Assembly: GCA_030704615.1 (NCBI GenBank)
Contig: CM060734.1
Location: 26,536,001-26,600,000 of the forward strand
Origin: Takakia lepidozioides
Taxonomy: Eukaryota > Streptophyta > Takakiopsida > Takakiales > Takakiaceae
Direction of reading: 5' to 3'
Length of the DNA stretch: 64,000 nucleotides
Positions 22,361 through 32,639 of this stretch are shown one piece after another; positions within the stretch are counted from its first letter, which is position 1; each line of letters begins with the position of its first letter. Under the pieces are notes generated by a model. The model searched no databases, was not told the origin of the DNA, and worked only from the letters and a program-made list of their open reading frames with translations. A program made the position numbers and the translations under genes.

Positions 22361-23281
22361 GGGGGGGGGATAGTGACGTCGCGGCAATGGCACAGCCACG
22401 CCGCGGCGTCACTAAATGACGCTTTTGAGGCAGGGGTTGCAGGCGCCCTTGTGCGACGCCCGGGCGTGGCACGACCGTCCCCCTGGCGTCACTAATCGGA
22501 CATCGCATAAATGCGACAGATGGGGTTGCAAGCCGCTACCCCCCTCCAGTGACACCCCGTCATCGCTTCTTGGCCATCCAGGGCGCTGGCGGGGGCCTCC
22601 TTCTAGCCCGGGCCATCGCTACCATCCCGGCGACGGCGTTGGTTAGGGCGACGGCTTGGCGTGGTAACCAATTTTTTTTTCTCTATGCCCGGACTAAAAA
22701 AATACCATGTGGCGGAGGGGGGTGTTAGGCTCAGCCACCCAGCGTGGCGTTGCTGCCAGACACGCCCGACGTCGCATGGGGAGACCCCGTCGCCACAGTG
22801 CAGTCGCCCAGTACGACGTCGGGGGCGGGTTACTTGCGACGCCGGGGGGGGCTCGGTGCCTTTTTTTACAAAAAACAAACAGGTGGGGGAGGCCTTGTGT
22901 TGGCCTCAGGGATGCCGAGGTGTTGCAGCTAGCCACCCCTGGACGTCGCACAGAGAAAAAACCCATCGCACCGGGGGGGGGGGGGGGGGTTTGGGGGTTC
23001 ATTTTGGGGGGTAAATTGGGGGTGATTTAGGGTTTTCCCTGGTTTCTTTCTTGGGTGTTGGAAGACATTAGAGCTTCCATTGCTCTGATTTAACAGGTAC
23101 TCAATTTTTTTTATTGCATTGGTTCAAGCAAGCATGAATCGAGGGTGAGGCCGGTGCGACACATGAATAAGATGGAAGATGGAAATATATGTACAAATGG
23201 AAATATACTTACAAACAATGAGCTGAATGCTTTGCTCACAAGGGTTTAGTAGACTGACCCTGGGACCTACACGGACTAGGA

Positions 23282-23840
23282 CTACTCATCCTCATCCTCA
23301 TCCTCATTGTCAGAGGAGTCATAGCTATCCGATGAGCCTGATGACTCCACGCCCTTTGCCTGAGCACGTAAACCAGGCGGCGTTCCCCTAACTCCCACAG
23401 AACTCTCATCCAATCCCTGGCCATGACCCCCCCCCCCCCCCCCCAGCCAAACTAGTGTCCTGTAGTGCACTCATCCCCTCCGTCTTGGCCATGTTGGTCA
23501 TGAGGGATTGCCAACCATGCTCCTTGGCGTAGTCGTACTCTACCGGAGATGGCAACCTCTCAAACGTGGTTTCCTATACATGCCACAAATTAAAGTCAGT
23601 TTCTCACGATGATGGAGCCAGAAAGAAGACATAACAAAATACATAGGGAAGTATGACTTACAAATCGGAGGATAAAACCCCTCGATCCGCCGGGGCCCCA
23701 CTTGTGGTGGATTCGTGCTTCTCAAGGCGGATTGTTGTTGTTTTGCGTGCCCTCTGAAATTTATCCTTGTTTGCCGCATCGTTCTCTCCCGCAATGAGCT
23801 CATCCCACGATACCTATGCACCCCCCCCCCCCCCACAATT
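23282..23840 (-). CDS. CACTA accessory protein (Ptta/En/Spm-like), two 3' exons
   Basis: On the minus strand an acceptor (TGCATAG) precedes an exon reading SWDELIAGENDAANKDKFQR and ending at LSSD near 23661. A GTAAGT donor and TATAG acceptor bound an ~80-base intron. The next exon reads ETTFERLPSPVEYDYAKEHG, with the G-rich run GGGGGGHGQGLDESS, and ends in an acidic SSDNEDEDEDE tail and stop at 23282-23284. A 'NKxKFQRAR'-like segment followed by an 'E' helix is typical of the second protein of plant En/Spm-like elements, which binds subterminal repeats. The poly-C (poly-G on the coding strand) run at 23429-23444 makes the length of the glycine stretch uncertain. Confidence 0.6.
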
Positions 23841-23983
23841 AGTGAATTACACACATACGTTGCATCGAATCCACCTCATTAATGCACATCACAACAAGCA
23901 TTCGTGTCTTTTACGACTAGGGAAACAACTCATTTTGAGTCGAAAATGACATAAAACAGGGAATCGACTCAAGTAGTAAACGA

Positions 23984-24196
23984 CTAGTTACAACAGACAT
24001 GGAAGTTGTATCGAACATCCAATGATTGAAGTGGTAAAGGCCGCAGATGCTTGAACGACTGTGAAACTTTAATTCCCATTATTGCTGGAGAACCACGTGT
24101 CGTAACCAGGCCAGCCGCCCGTGTGTCTGACTTTTTGGGCTGACTTTGACTTTTCCCTCCGCATGAGGGGAATGACTTAGCGGACCGCGGCGACAC
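23984..24196 (-). CDS. Possible upstream exon of the CACTA accessory protein
   Basis: A 70-residue minus-strand frame (MSPRSAKSFPSCGGKSQSQP, then LVTTRGSPAIMGIKVSQSF) is basic and serine-rich, like the N-terminus of a nuclear DNA-binding protein. It lies just upstream of the exons at 23282-23840, within the same presumed element. No domain is recognised, and splice junctions linking it to the downstream exons could not be proved. Confidence 0.35.
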   Translation of the reverse strand: MSPRSAKSFPSCGGKSQSQPKKSDTRAAGLVTTRGSPAIMGIKVSQSFKHLRPLPLQSLDVRYNFHVCCN

Positions 24197-24588
24197 ATGG
24201 ACGCAGACGTGGACAACAACGTGGCAGCGCCGCGACGAGCAGCACTGCTAGCACGTGGCCACGGGCCCGGGGCGCCACGTGGTAGTCGACCACATAACTT
24301 GCAGTGCTACATGCCCAGTGGCAACTACGACTACGGAAGTCGGAGCAACCATTGCTTTACTACTTTAAATGAAGTGCTCGAAATTACTTGAACAATCATT
24401 CATAGCGGTTCATGCATTGAAGTTTTGGTGTTTGTAGTGAGCTGACTAGTACATATGCATGTAATGCGATACAAAAGAACTAATCATGCATTAGAAATGC
24501 GAAAACAATGAAAGATATGCCATGAAACAAAATGAAATGAAATGAAACAAAATGGTACTTTATTACATCTACGGAAAGCTCCAAGAGC

Positions 24589-24849
24589 TTATGGGACAAA
24601 ATGAAAAAACCAAAGTAAAAAGGCAGCCCAAAAGCTACTACTGCTCTGGGGATTGCCTAAGAGCCAAGGCCTCATGCAAGTAAGCTGCCAAGCTGTTGTG
24701 ATCCTCATATGCAAGACTTCAGTGACAGATTGAGTTCCACGGAATAGACCATCTACCCATGGAGGTTTCTTGTAGCCATTGATCCATAGGGAATCATAGG
24801 TAATTTTGTGCTTGAAATCTGGCCCTCTAGGATGAATCTGGACCCACAC
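24589..24849 (-). pseudogene. PDF-motif fragment (OSB-like single-stranded DNA-binding protein)
   Basis: The minus-strand frame contains HPRGPDFKHKITYDSLWI followed by PPWVDGLF. This matches the PDF motif (PDFKHK ... LW) of plant organellar single-stranded DNA-binding (OSB) proteins. Their first half, WNEYF.DPS.WWDNR, is found separately at 31826 and 32836 in this window. No N-terminal OB-fold region is visible here, so it is a fragment or an exon. It lies between the CACTA element and the LINE. Confidence 0.6.
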
Positions 24850-25009
24850 TCTATCCCTGCTCCTTCAACTATCCATACCTCTGCACAAATCATGCATTCA
24901 TCCTTGCCTTGCTGCTAGGAGCTGACAATGACAGCCTAGATTTGTTGTAGGAAACACCCATCTCAACTTATCACACTAGTTTTGACATCGACGGATTCTC
25001 CTTAGATAA

Positions 25010-25908
25010 ACGTGGGGCCCCTGAGGATACCATCCTCTCGTTCTTCACCAGACTCATGTCTCAAATCCCTATCCAAATCCCCCGGTCCCGATCTCATCCC
25101 CAATGCCATACTCCAAGCTCTAGATCCTCATTTTCACTCTCTCTTAGTCAAAATTTTTCCACCTCTGTTATCGCCTACGACGTATTCCTCCATCTTGGAA
25201 ACATAGCCGTACTATCCTTCTCTACAAAAAAGGGGACCCACAGATCTCGGTAACTACCGCCCTATAGCTTTAGCCAACACCATATATAAACTCTTCACTA
25301 GTATGCTAACCACAATGCTCTCCTGCTATGGAGAGCAGCACCGCATTCTTAGTGACCCCCAAGAAGGCTTCCGTGCCACTCGTAGTACCACTCGCTCAAT
25401 ACAATATGTCCTATCCGCACTCGAAGACGCCAAACTCACTAAACAGGACATCTATCTCCTGTACATTGACTTTAAAAATGCCTTTGGATCTCTTGACCAT
25501 GTCCGATTCTTCCGCCATTATGACGGACCTGGGCTATCCACTGATGCTATGCAAACTCATCGGCAACATCTATACCGACAGCTCCACAGAATGTTCTGGC
25601 TCATACTACGGTTCCAATCCCCTTATCCCAATTTTGCGAGGCACTATCCAAGGAGATACCCTCAGCCCTTACCTGTTCATCATGTTCCTAGAGCCCCTTC
25701 TTTGATGGATCGACCGAGGTAAGATAGGCTACCGCTATACAATCTCTAACAATACCATCTCTGCAGCGGCCTACGCAGACGACCTTGCCATCCTCGCCCA
25801 CACCCCTCAACATATCAACCGACAAGCAGACAAACTATTTAGATTTAATCAAGGGTCTGGCATGGAGCTCAGCCTCCACAAATGTGTTTTTCACCGCAGC
25901 TACCCATC
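25010..25908 (+). pseudogene. LINE reverse transcriptase, N-terminal half
   Basis: The blocks appear in order: KSPGPDLIPNAILQALDP (finger/palm start), then NYRPIALANTIYKLFTSML and QEGFRATRSTTRSIQYVLSA. LLYIDFKNAFGSLDH carries the first catalytic Asp. After a frameshift near 25490, LGYPLMLCKLIGNIY and RGTIQGDTLSPYLFIMFLEP follow. AYADDLAILAHTPQHI (YADD at 25772-25783) is the catalytic Asp pair. A stop interrupts after FLEPLL at 25703-25705 and the frame ends at a TAG at 25906-25908. These are hallmark blocks of LINE RTs that also carry an RNase H. Confidence 0.85.
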
Positions 25909-26690
25909 ATAGCAAACTCACCAAAGCCACGACAGCCTCACACTACAAATTGTATATCCACTACCAAAACAAAAATTTCCCCTTCTTAGGCCCTGACGAA
26001 CCCTACACCTACCTAGGCATACAACTAGTCCCCTTCCGTACTTGGCACCTACAAAAATCCACTACAATCGCTAAATTGACTGACAGAAGTACGGCCCTCC
26101 CCAAATCCCCGGTATCCATCCGTCCAAAACTCTCCCTCATTCAAACCGTACTCAAGCCACAAGTCCAATACTCTTTCCACGCAGCCCCCATCTCTCTCCC
26201 AGATCTCAAATTAATTGACAAACACTTCATCCAGCTCACTAAATGCATTTGCGGCCTACCCACCAGCACCCCCAATGCTCTTACCCAGCTCCCCACCGAG
26301 AACTTTGGCAAAAAAAAAAGTATGACGCCTCCCGAAGGAAGCATAACTTATGGAGTCACTTCACCCCGAAGGGCTACTGCCTTCCGCTAGGAAGGTGGAC
26401 ACCTTCATGACACACCAGACCGTGGTTTGAACCCACAACCACATCCAACATGGTATGTGCCCATTACCACTGGGCTACATGCTGGTTGTCACAACTTTGG
26501 CATAGGTACTATCCCGCTACTTACCTCCTATGCCCGCACCCTGGGCAAGCAACTTCAAGAAGCCCTCAATGACCCTGGCCGGCTAGGCCTTATCTATAGA
26601 GGTCTCCTTCAATTCCTGGCTACCAAATATAACGGCCTCCACTCCCTACCCACCCTCCACCCTCAATCTTGCCTTCACTCCTACCACTAA
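25890..26690 (+). pseudogene. LINE reverse transcriptase thumb and connector, split by a SINE
   Basis: The frame YTYLGIQLVPFRTWHLQKS and RPKLSLIQTVLKPQVQYSFH (RT thumb-like) runs to ALTQLPTENFG at 26310. It continues in the same frame after the SINE as GIGTIPLLTSYARTLGKQLQ, then PGRLGLIYRGLLQFLATKYN. SINE plus one target copy is 192 bases, a multiple of three, so the downstream frame is preserved although a stop (26388-26390) is introduced by the SINE. Confidence 0.8.
26311..26492 (-). mobile_element. tRNA-derived SINE with poly-T tail
   Basis: Both flanks carry the 10-base target duplication AACTTTGGCA (26301-26310 and 26493-26502). On the minus strand there is an A box TAGCCCAGTGG (plus-strand 26467-26477). 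A B box GGTTCAAACC (26424-26433) starts 44 bases after the A box, so RNA polymerase III could transcribe it. The 3' end (left on the plus strand) finishes in a run of nine T. Length 182 bases and a T-run tail are typical of plant SINEs of the Au, TS and p-SINE1 kind. Its last ~75 bases resemble the 3' end of the host LINE (see findings). Confidence 0.88.
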
Positions 26691-28600
26691 AACCCTCTAC
26701 ATCCTCCGACAAATGAACATTAGCATACAAACCAATCTACCCGGCTACCCCAACACCATCTCACCTCTTGAACAAGCCTGGATTGCTAGCCCACTCCTCT
26801 CCACACTTGAAGAACAACATTCCCGCCAGAAGACGACCATACTTGCCTACTTTTAACTCCAACACATCACGACTCTCACCCAACTCACCACAGCCTCTGG
26901 CTGCAAACTTCTCTCACCCCGAGAATTCATTCTCAAATACTCCAAAGCAACTGTTAAGACATGCGGTTTTTGTCCATCCTTCATACCCTTTTTTGCCACA
27001 GGACCCCCTCATGCACCCTAGACTGTGATTTCCCATGTAAACTCTTGCCACATCACAAACTAGACCTCCTACCCAATACCGAACCAACCAACCCCCCTCT
27101 ATTCTCAGTAAAACTTGCCGCTTCCCCACCTACCCCCACCCTATACCGATCCCACCCCCCCACCCCCCCCCCCCCCCCCCACCCCCCTACCGGGCTCACA
27201 CACGGCCTACTACTCCCCGACCTAACCCCCCCCCTCCTCATCCCCGCCCCTCCCTCCTCGGAGATCCCCTACTGCTCAACCCCCCCACTCATCTCCCAGA
27301 TACGAACCCAGACAACCCGGAAAGCCTTCACCATCAACCCATCCTCGGAATCAGAACCCCAAACCACAACGACGAATTCGGCGCCCTATGTCTGGATACC
27401 TTTATCTCTGCAAGTGGGCCGGATACCCATCGGAAGACAACACCTGTCAATCGGAGGATGACCCTTTTGGATTCACCACGATTGTGACCCAGACCATAAC
27501 CTTAACCTCCTCATTGCTTTTCATACATCCACCAATACCAACTACCTAACCAATATCCATCAGCAACACACATCCCCACCCCAACAATAGACGCCCGATA
27601 CGTTCATACCCCCCTTCTTGCTACTAACGTGCATGTTTGCATTGCTGAATGCAACCCCAATAAAGACATCTCCCTTACACCACCCCGATCATTTGCCAGG
27701 ATCCCGCACCTGTCCAAATTATAGCCTCCAACGGCCGCATACATAGGGTCTTATTCCAAACGACCGCCTCGCTTGGCTCTGTCATAGATTTTCTACCTCT
27801 TCCCCCTCACCTAGTCAGTTCTTGCCAGCACGGCAAGACTTTGCAACAGAAGTCTGCTGGCTAGCTGAAGGTATCTAGCCGATACCCCCCTCAAAAAACC
27901 CCCGCTCCCTTATCAAGCTATCCTCTAGCCCAGTCACATACTACTCTTCTCCGGACATCCTAACACTTCTTATAGAATCTTTCACATTACACACTCCTAC
28001 TATTCTAGCCAGCTTACATGCCCTATGACACTTTCGTCTTACTCTAGCCCTGCACCCTACAGGACTATTTCTTTGGAGCCATCGGCCTGCATCCCAGCAT
28101 ACCTGGACTGGCCATGGCCTTGCACACCCCCCCCCCCCCCCCCCCCAAGGGCCCCATCTACAAGACGCACTTCAATGGGCACAACTCGCGGCACAGTCAT
28201 CCCCCTCCAATGCCACCATCCTCCTCCTCTCTCACCAACAAATGCCCAATGGTCCACACCCCCTCCACCAACTGCCGCCCGGAGTCACGCCCCTAGCCGT
28301 TATTGACCCAGGGCAACTCCCATATTCGCGCACCCAGCCCTCCCCAAATATCTACAACACAAAGAACCTACCTTAACCCTCATTCTGCTGGTCCACCGCC
28401 CTACCTTCTCTACCATCATACCAATACCTTCCCAGATCGCCTTCTCCACCTTCTCACACACACGCATGGCCTGAAGGCCACTATTTTCCCGACCCCCCCT
28501 ACTCTCCCGACACCCCTCACCCCATGCGTCCCAAGTTGTGGTGTCAAATGCTTTCCCGCCCACCCATCCCCCCTATCCCAACTATCCCCACGGATCTGCC
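26691..28600 (+). pseudogene. LINE connector region, frame-shifted and C-rich
   Basis: Between RT and RNase H, readable pieces (LNISIQ-like, LLSPREFILKYSKATVKTCG near 26900) occur in changing frames. Long C homopolymers at 27161-27180 and 28129-28146 probably caused slippage in the genome or in sequencing. High C content makes many long but meaningless frames on both strands. Confidence 0.5.
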
Positions 28601-28619
28601 AGTTTCTCGCACGAAACTT

Positions 28620-29060
28620 CCTCTCAAATACCCACCTGCCCACTCCCACTACACGGATGGCTCCCTCATTGCTGGTCCCCGGGCTGGTTACGGCATATAC
28701 CATGCCGCTACCAACCAACAGGAATCGCCCTACGTCTTCCAGGCCCGGCCACCATCCTCCGAGCCGAGCTCATGGCCATTCATGATGCCATTACCCAACT
28801 CTCCTCATTCTCCCCCCCCCCCACACTTATCTTTACGACAGCCTCACTCACTCTTTTCATCCATAACACCTCTCCCGCCCTTCCTCTCACCATTACCACT
28901 CTGACAGGAACCTTATATCCGCCATTGCCCATCTTGCCATCTCCTTAGACCAACCCATATACTTCATTAAAGTCCGCTCCCACCGGCATCACCGGTAACG
29001 ACATGGTCGACTTCTTCGCCCAGAAAGGGGCTACCTGTCCCGAGGTGAACCCTACGTCAG
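28620..29060 (+). pseudogene. LINE RNase H domain
   Basis: SHYTDGSLIAGPRAGYGIYH carries the first catalytic Asp (28640-28700). GPATILRAELMAIHDAITQL carries the second acidic residue (Glu). After a frameshift around 28930-28970 the segment with SH.GITGNDMVDFFAQKG contains the His and last Asp region (28980-29030). All four acidic/His positions of the fold are recognisable. The RNase H removes RNA from the RNA/DNA hybrid during target-primed reverse transcription. Confidence 0.8.
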
Positions 29061-29072
29061 AACCCATACACG

Positions 29073-29930
29073 TTGCCCATACGCACCCCTTCTGGTTCAT
29101 CCACCCAGTTCCAGATCCCAATTTGCCTCGCCCTATCCGCAAATCTCTCAACCACCCTTACCCGCGAAGCCCATAAACAAGCCTCGACCTCCGCTAGCCT
29201 CACCAAGCTACATGTCCTGAAATGGACACACTCGGAGGTTCTTCATCATAAATTATCTATACCATTTCTGGCGCACCAATATCACCACAGATGCCCAAAT
29301 CAGGCAGACTCTCAAATTCAGATATGCCCAATACATGGGCCACCAACACAAACACACCTTCTGGCCACGTCTCTATCCCTCCCCAAATTGCCCGCTATGT
29401 GCGAACACACACCCGACCCGGGATACATGGCTACATTTGCTTAGCCTCTGCACACACCCTATCATTCATGGCCTCAGAGTCACCCGACATAACCATGCCC
29501 TCTGGCACATCCACAAACTCCACCTAAATAGACCTGAAACATGTTGGTTCTCCCTCATCAATGCAGGCACCTACCAGGGTAGACCTCCCGACCACACAAT
29601 GCCCACATGGCTACTACCATGCTCGTGTAGACCCCGCTCCCCCTGCACATGCCCTGCCCGACTCTGCCCCGACATCCTCCTGGTTCTCGGGTTGCCTATC
29701 GGCACCTCAGCTCCTAGCATACTGTCCCCTGAACTAACTATACACTTCATTGAGTTTACATACTGTAATGACCACTACCCCGCCTCCTCCATACTTGAAA
29801 AATGCCAAAAATATGCCCCGCTCATTCAGGCTATTCGCCATCGTGGCTGGTCTACCAGCCCCCTAACAGTCATTACAGCAGGCACACGGGGTGGAATACA
29901 CAATGCCAGTATCTTGCCCTTCACATGAAC
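29073..29930 (+). pseudogene. LINE C-terminal domain: Cys/His motif and nuclease-like tail
   Basis: TLTREAHKQASTSASLTKLH and THSEVLHHKLSIPFL lead to a Cys/His motif CPLCANTHPTRDTWLHLLSL, CTHPIIHGLRVTRHNHALW. This resembles the C-terminal CCHC/RHN region of several LINE groups. The following segment (IHFIEFTYCNDHYPASSILE, CQKYAPLIQAIRHRGWSTSP, ITAGTRGGIHNASI) has the E-T-Y-C.D ... K.KY ... GW pattern that looks like a PD-(D/E)xK nuclease fold. Whether it is a true restriction-like endonuclease is an inference. A fragment of the first part is repeated on the minus strand at 37296-37530. Confidence 0.65.
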
Positions 29931-30219
29931 TTCAAAATCCCACTTATCCCTATCCACAAATGTTTTAAAGCTATCCACCTGATGGCACTCCGTTCCCTCA
30001 CTGCTATTACCACCAACAAAAGACAACTTGAGTCGCATACCTCTTTGACCTCCTGACTCCGCCTCTACCCCAGGGGTACCCTCCCCAAACCACCTACCCT
30101 AGGTCCCCGGGGTGCCTCCGGCACCCCCTAGCTTTATAGGCCCACCCCCGAAGGCAGTAGTCGCAAGGTGAAGTGGCTCTTAGTTACGCCAGTTGCAAGC
30201 CGGAGTCATCTCTCTCTCT
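29931..30219 (+). other. LINE 3' non-coding tail
   Basis: Contains CCCCGGGGTGCCTCCGGCAC and then GAAGGCAGTAG (30150-30160), GGTGAAGTGGCTC (about 30168-30180), TAGTTACGCC and CGGAGTCATC, ending in (CT)n at 30209-30219. The segment 30150-30208 is the part similar to the SINE tail. Confidence 0.65.
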
Positions 30220-31045
30220 GAACACTGCCCTGGCAGCTTTGGAAAAGGGGAAAGAGGTGCATGGCGACATCTTCAGAGCTGGAATTGTACCAGATATCAT
30301 TATGAACAATACCGTGGTGGACATGTTTGCAAAATGTGGGTGCATCTAGGATGCAAAGGGAGTGTTCGACACTATGGCTGAACGAGATGTGGTGTCATGG
30401 AGTGCGATGCTTGCAGGGTATGCACGGCAGGGACGTGGGATGGAGGCTTTGGAGGCCTATGAGCAAATGATGGGGGAAGCACATCATGTTTGTGTGCATT
30501 TGCAATGCTTGTGCAAGCTTGGCAGCCCTGGAGAAGGGCAAAGAGGTGCATGGGGATATCATCAAAGCTGGAATTGTACCAAATGTCAATCTGAACACTG
30601 CCCTGGCAGCTTTGGAAAAGGGGAAAGAGGTGCATGGCGACATCTTCAGAGCTGGAATTGTACCAGATATCATTCTGAACAATACCCTGGTGGACATGTT
30701 TGCAAAATATGGGTGCATCTAGGATGCAAAGGGAGTGTTCGACACTATGGCTGAATGAGATGTGGTGTCGTGGAGTGTGATGCTTGCATGGCAGGGATGT
30801 GGGATGGAGGCTTTGGAGACCTATGAGCAAATGATGGGGGAAGCACATCATGTTTGTGTGCATTTGCAATGCTTGTGCAAGCCTGGCAGCCCTGGAGAAG
30901 GGCAAAGAGGTGCATGTGGATATCATCAAAGCTGGAATTATACCAAATGTCAATCTGAACACTGCCCTGACAGCTTTGGAAAAGGGGAAAGAGGTGCATG
31001 GCGACATCTTCAGAGCTGGAATTGTACCAAGGTGAATGCCTGTCA
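30218..31045 (+). pseudogene. PPR fragments in a ~373-bp tandem duplication
   Basis: Three copies of one PLS-type PPR segment: LEKGKEVHGDIIKAGIVP, ILNNTLVDMFAKYG and DAKGVFDTMAERDVVSWSAM. The motif starting CTGAACACTGCC recurs at 30218, 30591 and 30955. GATGCAAAGGGAGTGTTC recurs at 30350 and 30723. The units carry the same TAG in place of the residue after GCI, so duplication copied an already disabled gene. PPR proteins bind organellar RNA one nucleotide per repeat. This debris cannot encode one. The block directly abuts the LINE 3' end. Confidence 0.8.
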
Positions 31046-31500
31046 GATTACTAGATGCAAAGAGGTGCATGGTTGCATCGCCAAAGGCAGCAGCTACAGC
31101 GGCCCGGTTGATTAAATCAGGCACCTCAACCATGACCACAGCTTCTGGAAGAGGATCAAGAGAGGGAGTCCACAATGCCTCTTCTGGCACTTATGGGCAT
31201 GTGAGATGCTTTGTGAGGCAGGTAGACTGAAAGAGGCTCTACTGACTTTAAACCATGGAGGCATTTCAGAAGATTCAGATACGTATGTTTGTCTCTTGCA
31301 TAAGTGCATCAAGATGAAAGGCCTTGAAGCTGGAAAGCAGGTGCACACTCACATGATCCAAAGTGCACGCCAAATATTTTTCTACTCAACACCCTTGTCA
31401 ACATGTATGTTATGTGCAGGAGCATCATGGATGCTCACCAAGTGTTCAACAGAATGCCTCAATGATCTTTCATCACATGGAACATGATGCTTGCAGGGTG
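31046..31500 (+). pseudogene. PPR gene 5' segment, broken
   Basis: The frame reads ALLTLNHGGISEDSDTYVCL, LLHKCIKMKGLEAGKQVHTH, MIQS, then shifts frame through SARQIFFYSTPLSTC. This is the typical start of the repeat block of a seed-free plant PPR protein (DTYVCLL.KC...GKQVH). The upstream piece (31046-31200) has no motif. The frame is lost after ~31480. Confidence 0.7.
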
Positions 31501-31529
31501 TGCACAGCAGGGGCGTGGTACGGAGGCCT

Positions 31530-31735
31530 TGGAGAATGTGGTGAGGGCACCTTCTTCTTCGACCTATTTCAGCCTTTTTTTCCCTCTCATCAGACTCGGC
31601 CCTGCGATGCATATTGAATTGTCAAGGACAATGTGGTGAGGGCACCTTCCTCTTTGACCTATTTCAGCCTGTTTTGCCCTCTCATCCGACTCGGCCCTGA
31701 GATGCATATTGAATTCTGTAAGTTAGCTCGTTGGG
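31530..31735 (+). repeat. DR1 copies, two partial in tandem
   Basis: GTGGTGAGGGCACCTTCTTC ... TTTCCCTCTCATCAGACTCG at 31538 and a second version beginning GTCAAGGACAATGTGGTGAG at 31622. Both end near TGCATATTGAATT. They separate a PPR fragment from a PDF-motif fragment. Confidence 0.65.
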
Positions 31736-31739
31736 TGGA

Positions 31740-31915
31740 TCTGTGGTTGGAATGACTATGACCAATCACTGCGGATGTGGCTGCAGGAAAGTATCCAAAA
31801 CAAAGATAACAGAGATGAGGAGAAGGTGTGGAATGAATATTTTGTTGACCCCAGTGAATGGTGGGACAACCGAGGCAAAACGTTGAATGCCTATTATGCT
31901 TTGTGAGGCAGGCAG
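31740..31915 (+). pseudogene. OSB/PDF-type fragment
   Basis: The plus frame reads MWLQESIQNKDNRDEEKVWN, EYFVDPSEWWDNRGKTLNA. The W.EYF.DPS.WWDNR segment is the first half of the PDF motif of OSB single-stranded DNA-binding proteins. The second half (PDFKHK) does not follow here, and a PPR fragment takes over at about 31915. Confidence 0.6.
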
Positions 31916-32540
31916 ACTGACAAAGGCTCTATAGACTTTAAACCAATGAGGCATTTCAGTAGATTCAGATACGTATGTCTGTCTCTTGCTTATGTGCAAG
32001 GTCTGGAAGCTGGAATCAGGTGCACACTCACATTATCCAAAGTGGATTCATGCCAAATGTTTTTTCTACTCAACACCCTTGTCAACATGTAGGTTAAGTG
32101 CCGGAGCATCATGGATGCTCGCCAAGATTTCTACATAATGCCTCAGCGATCTTTGATCACGTGGAATATAATGTTGGCAGGATTTACCAAGCATGGGTGT
32201 GGTAGGAATGCTTTGGTGACCTATGAGCAAATGTTGCGCAAAGGGGTGAAGCCCAACCACATCACGCTTGCGTATGTTTGCAATGCGTGTGCAAGCCAGG
32301 GATCTCTGGAAAAGGGGAAAGAGGTCCATGGTGACATCGTCCAAGCTGGAATTGTACCAGATGTCATCCTGAACACTGCCCTGGTGGATGTCTATGCCAA
32401 ATGTGGTGCATTAAGGATGCGAAGGGAGTTTTCAACACTATGGCTGAACCAAATGTGGTGTCATGGAATGCGATGCTTGCAGGGTACGCACAGCAGGGAC
32501 ATGGTATGGAGGCTTTGGAGACCTATGATCAAATGATGGG
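31916..32540 (+). pseudogene. PPR gene segment
   Basis: The frame at 32111 is the longest PPR piece in the window: SLITWNIMLAGFTKHGCGRN, ALVTYEQMLRKGVKPNHITL, VCNACASQGSLEKGKEVHGD, IVQAGIVPDVILNTALVDVY and AKCG, that is about three P/L/S repeats. Upstream pieces (SDTYVCLL and GKQVH remnants, 31960-32040) are frameshifted. Downstream, at 32410-32540, the frame shifts again (FNTMAEPNVVSWNAMLAG-like in another frame). Confidence 0.75.
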
Positions 32541-32639
32541 GGAAGGGGGGCACCTTCTTCAATAGCAAGCGGCTACAAGTGGCTAGATGGTCAACTGAAA
32601 ACAGCAACGGCAGCAGCACAATTGATAGAACAAGGCCCA

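Larger units (their letters stand above)
22345..24439 (-). mobile_element. CACTA (En/Spm) element, probably partial
   Basis: CACTACAGGAAAAGGGG at 22345 is a CACTA-type terminus inserted in the gag remnant. It is followed by ~650 bases packed with short direct and inverted GTCGC/GCGAC words (for example GTGCGACGCC, GGCGTCACT), the usual subterminal repeats bound by CACTA transposase. The body carries an intron-containing minus-strand gene. The right end is uncertain: TTTGTAGTG at 24431-24439 reads CACTACAAA on the minus strand and shares only the first seven bases with the left terminus, and no 3-base target duplication is evident. Another GTAGTG at 23462-23467 lies inside coding sequence and is not an end. 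Confidence 0.6.
24900..30219 (+). mobile_element. LINE retrotransposon with RT, RNase H and Cys/His C-terminus (5' truncated, decayed)
   Basis: A non-LTR element on the plus strand: reverse transcriptase (25010-26700), a connector, RNase H (28620-29060), a C-terminal Cys/His segment and a nuclease-like tail (29380-29930), then a 3' non-coding tail ending near 30210-30219. The 5' end including any endonuclease is missing, which is normal for LINE copies. Frameshifts, stops and polyC slippage (27160, 28130) spoil the frame. A SINE is inserted at 26311. Immediately right of the 3' end a PPR fragment starts at 30220. Confidence 0.8.

Noticed and set aside
23461-23467. GTAGTG as right end of the CACTA element, matching CACTACAGG on the minus strand
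   Set aside because: It falls inside the accessory-protein exon (reads as SALQD codons) and lacks a target duplication, so the match is probably chance.
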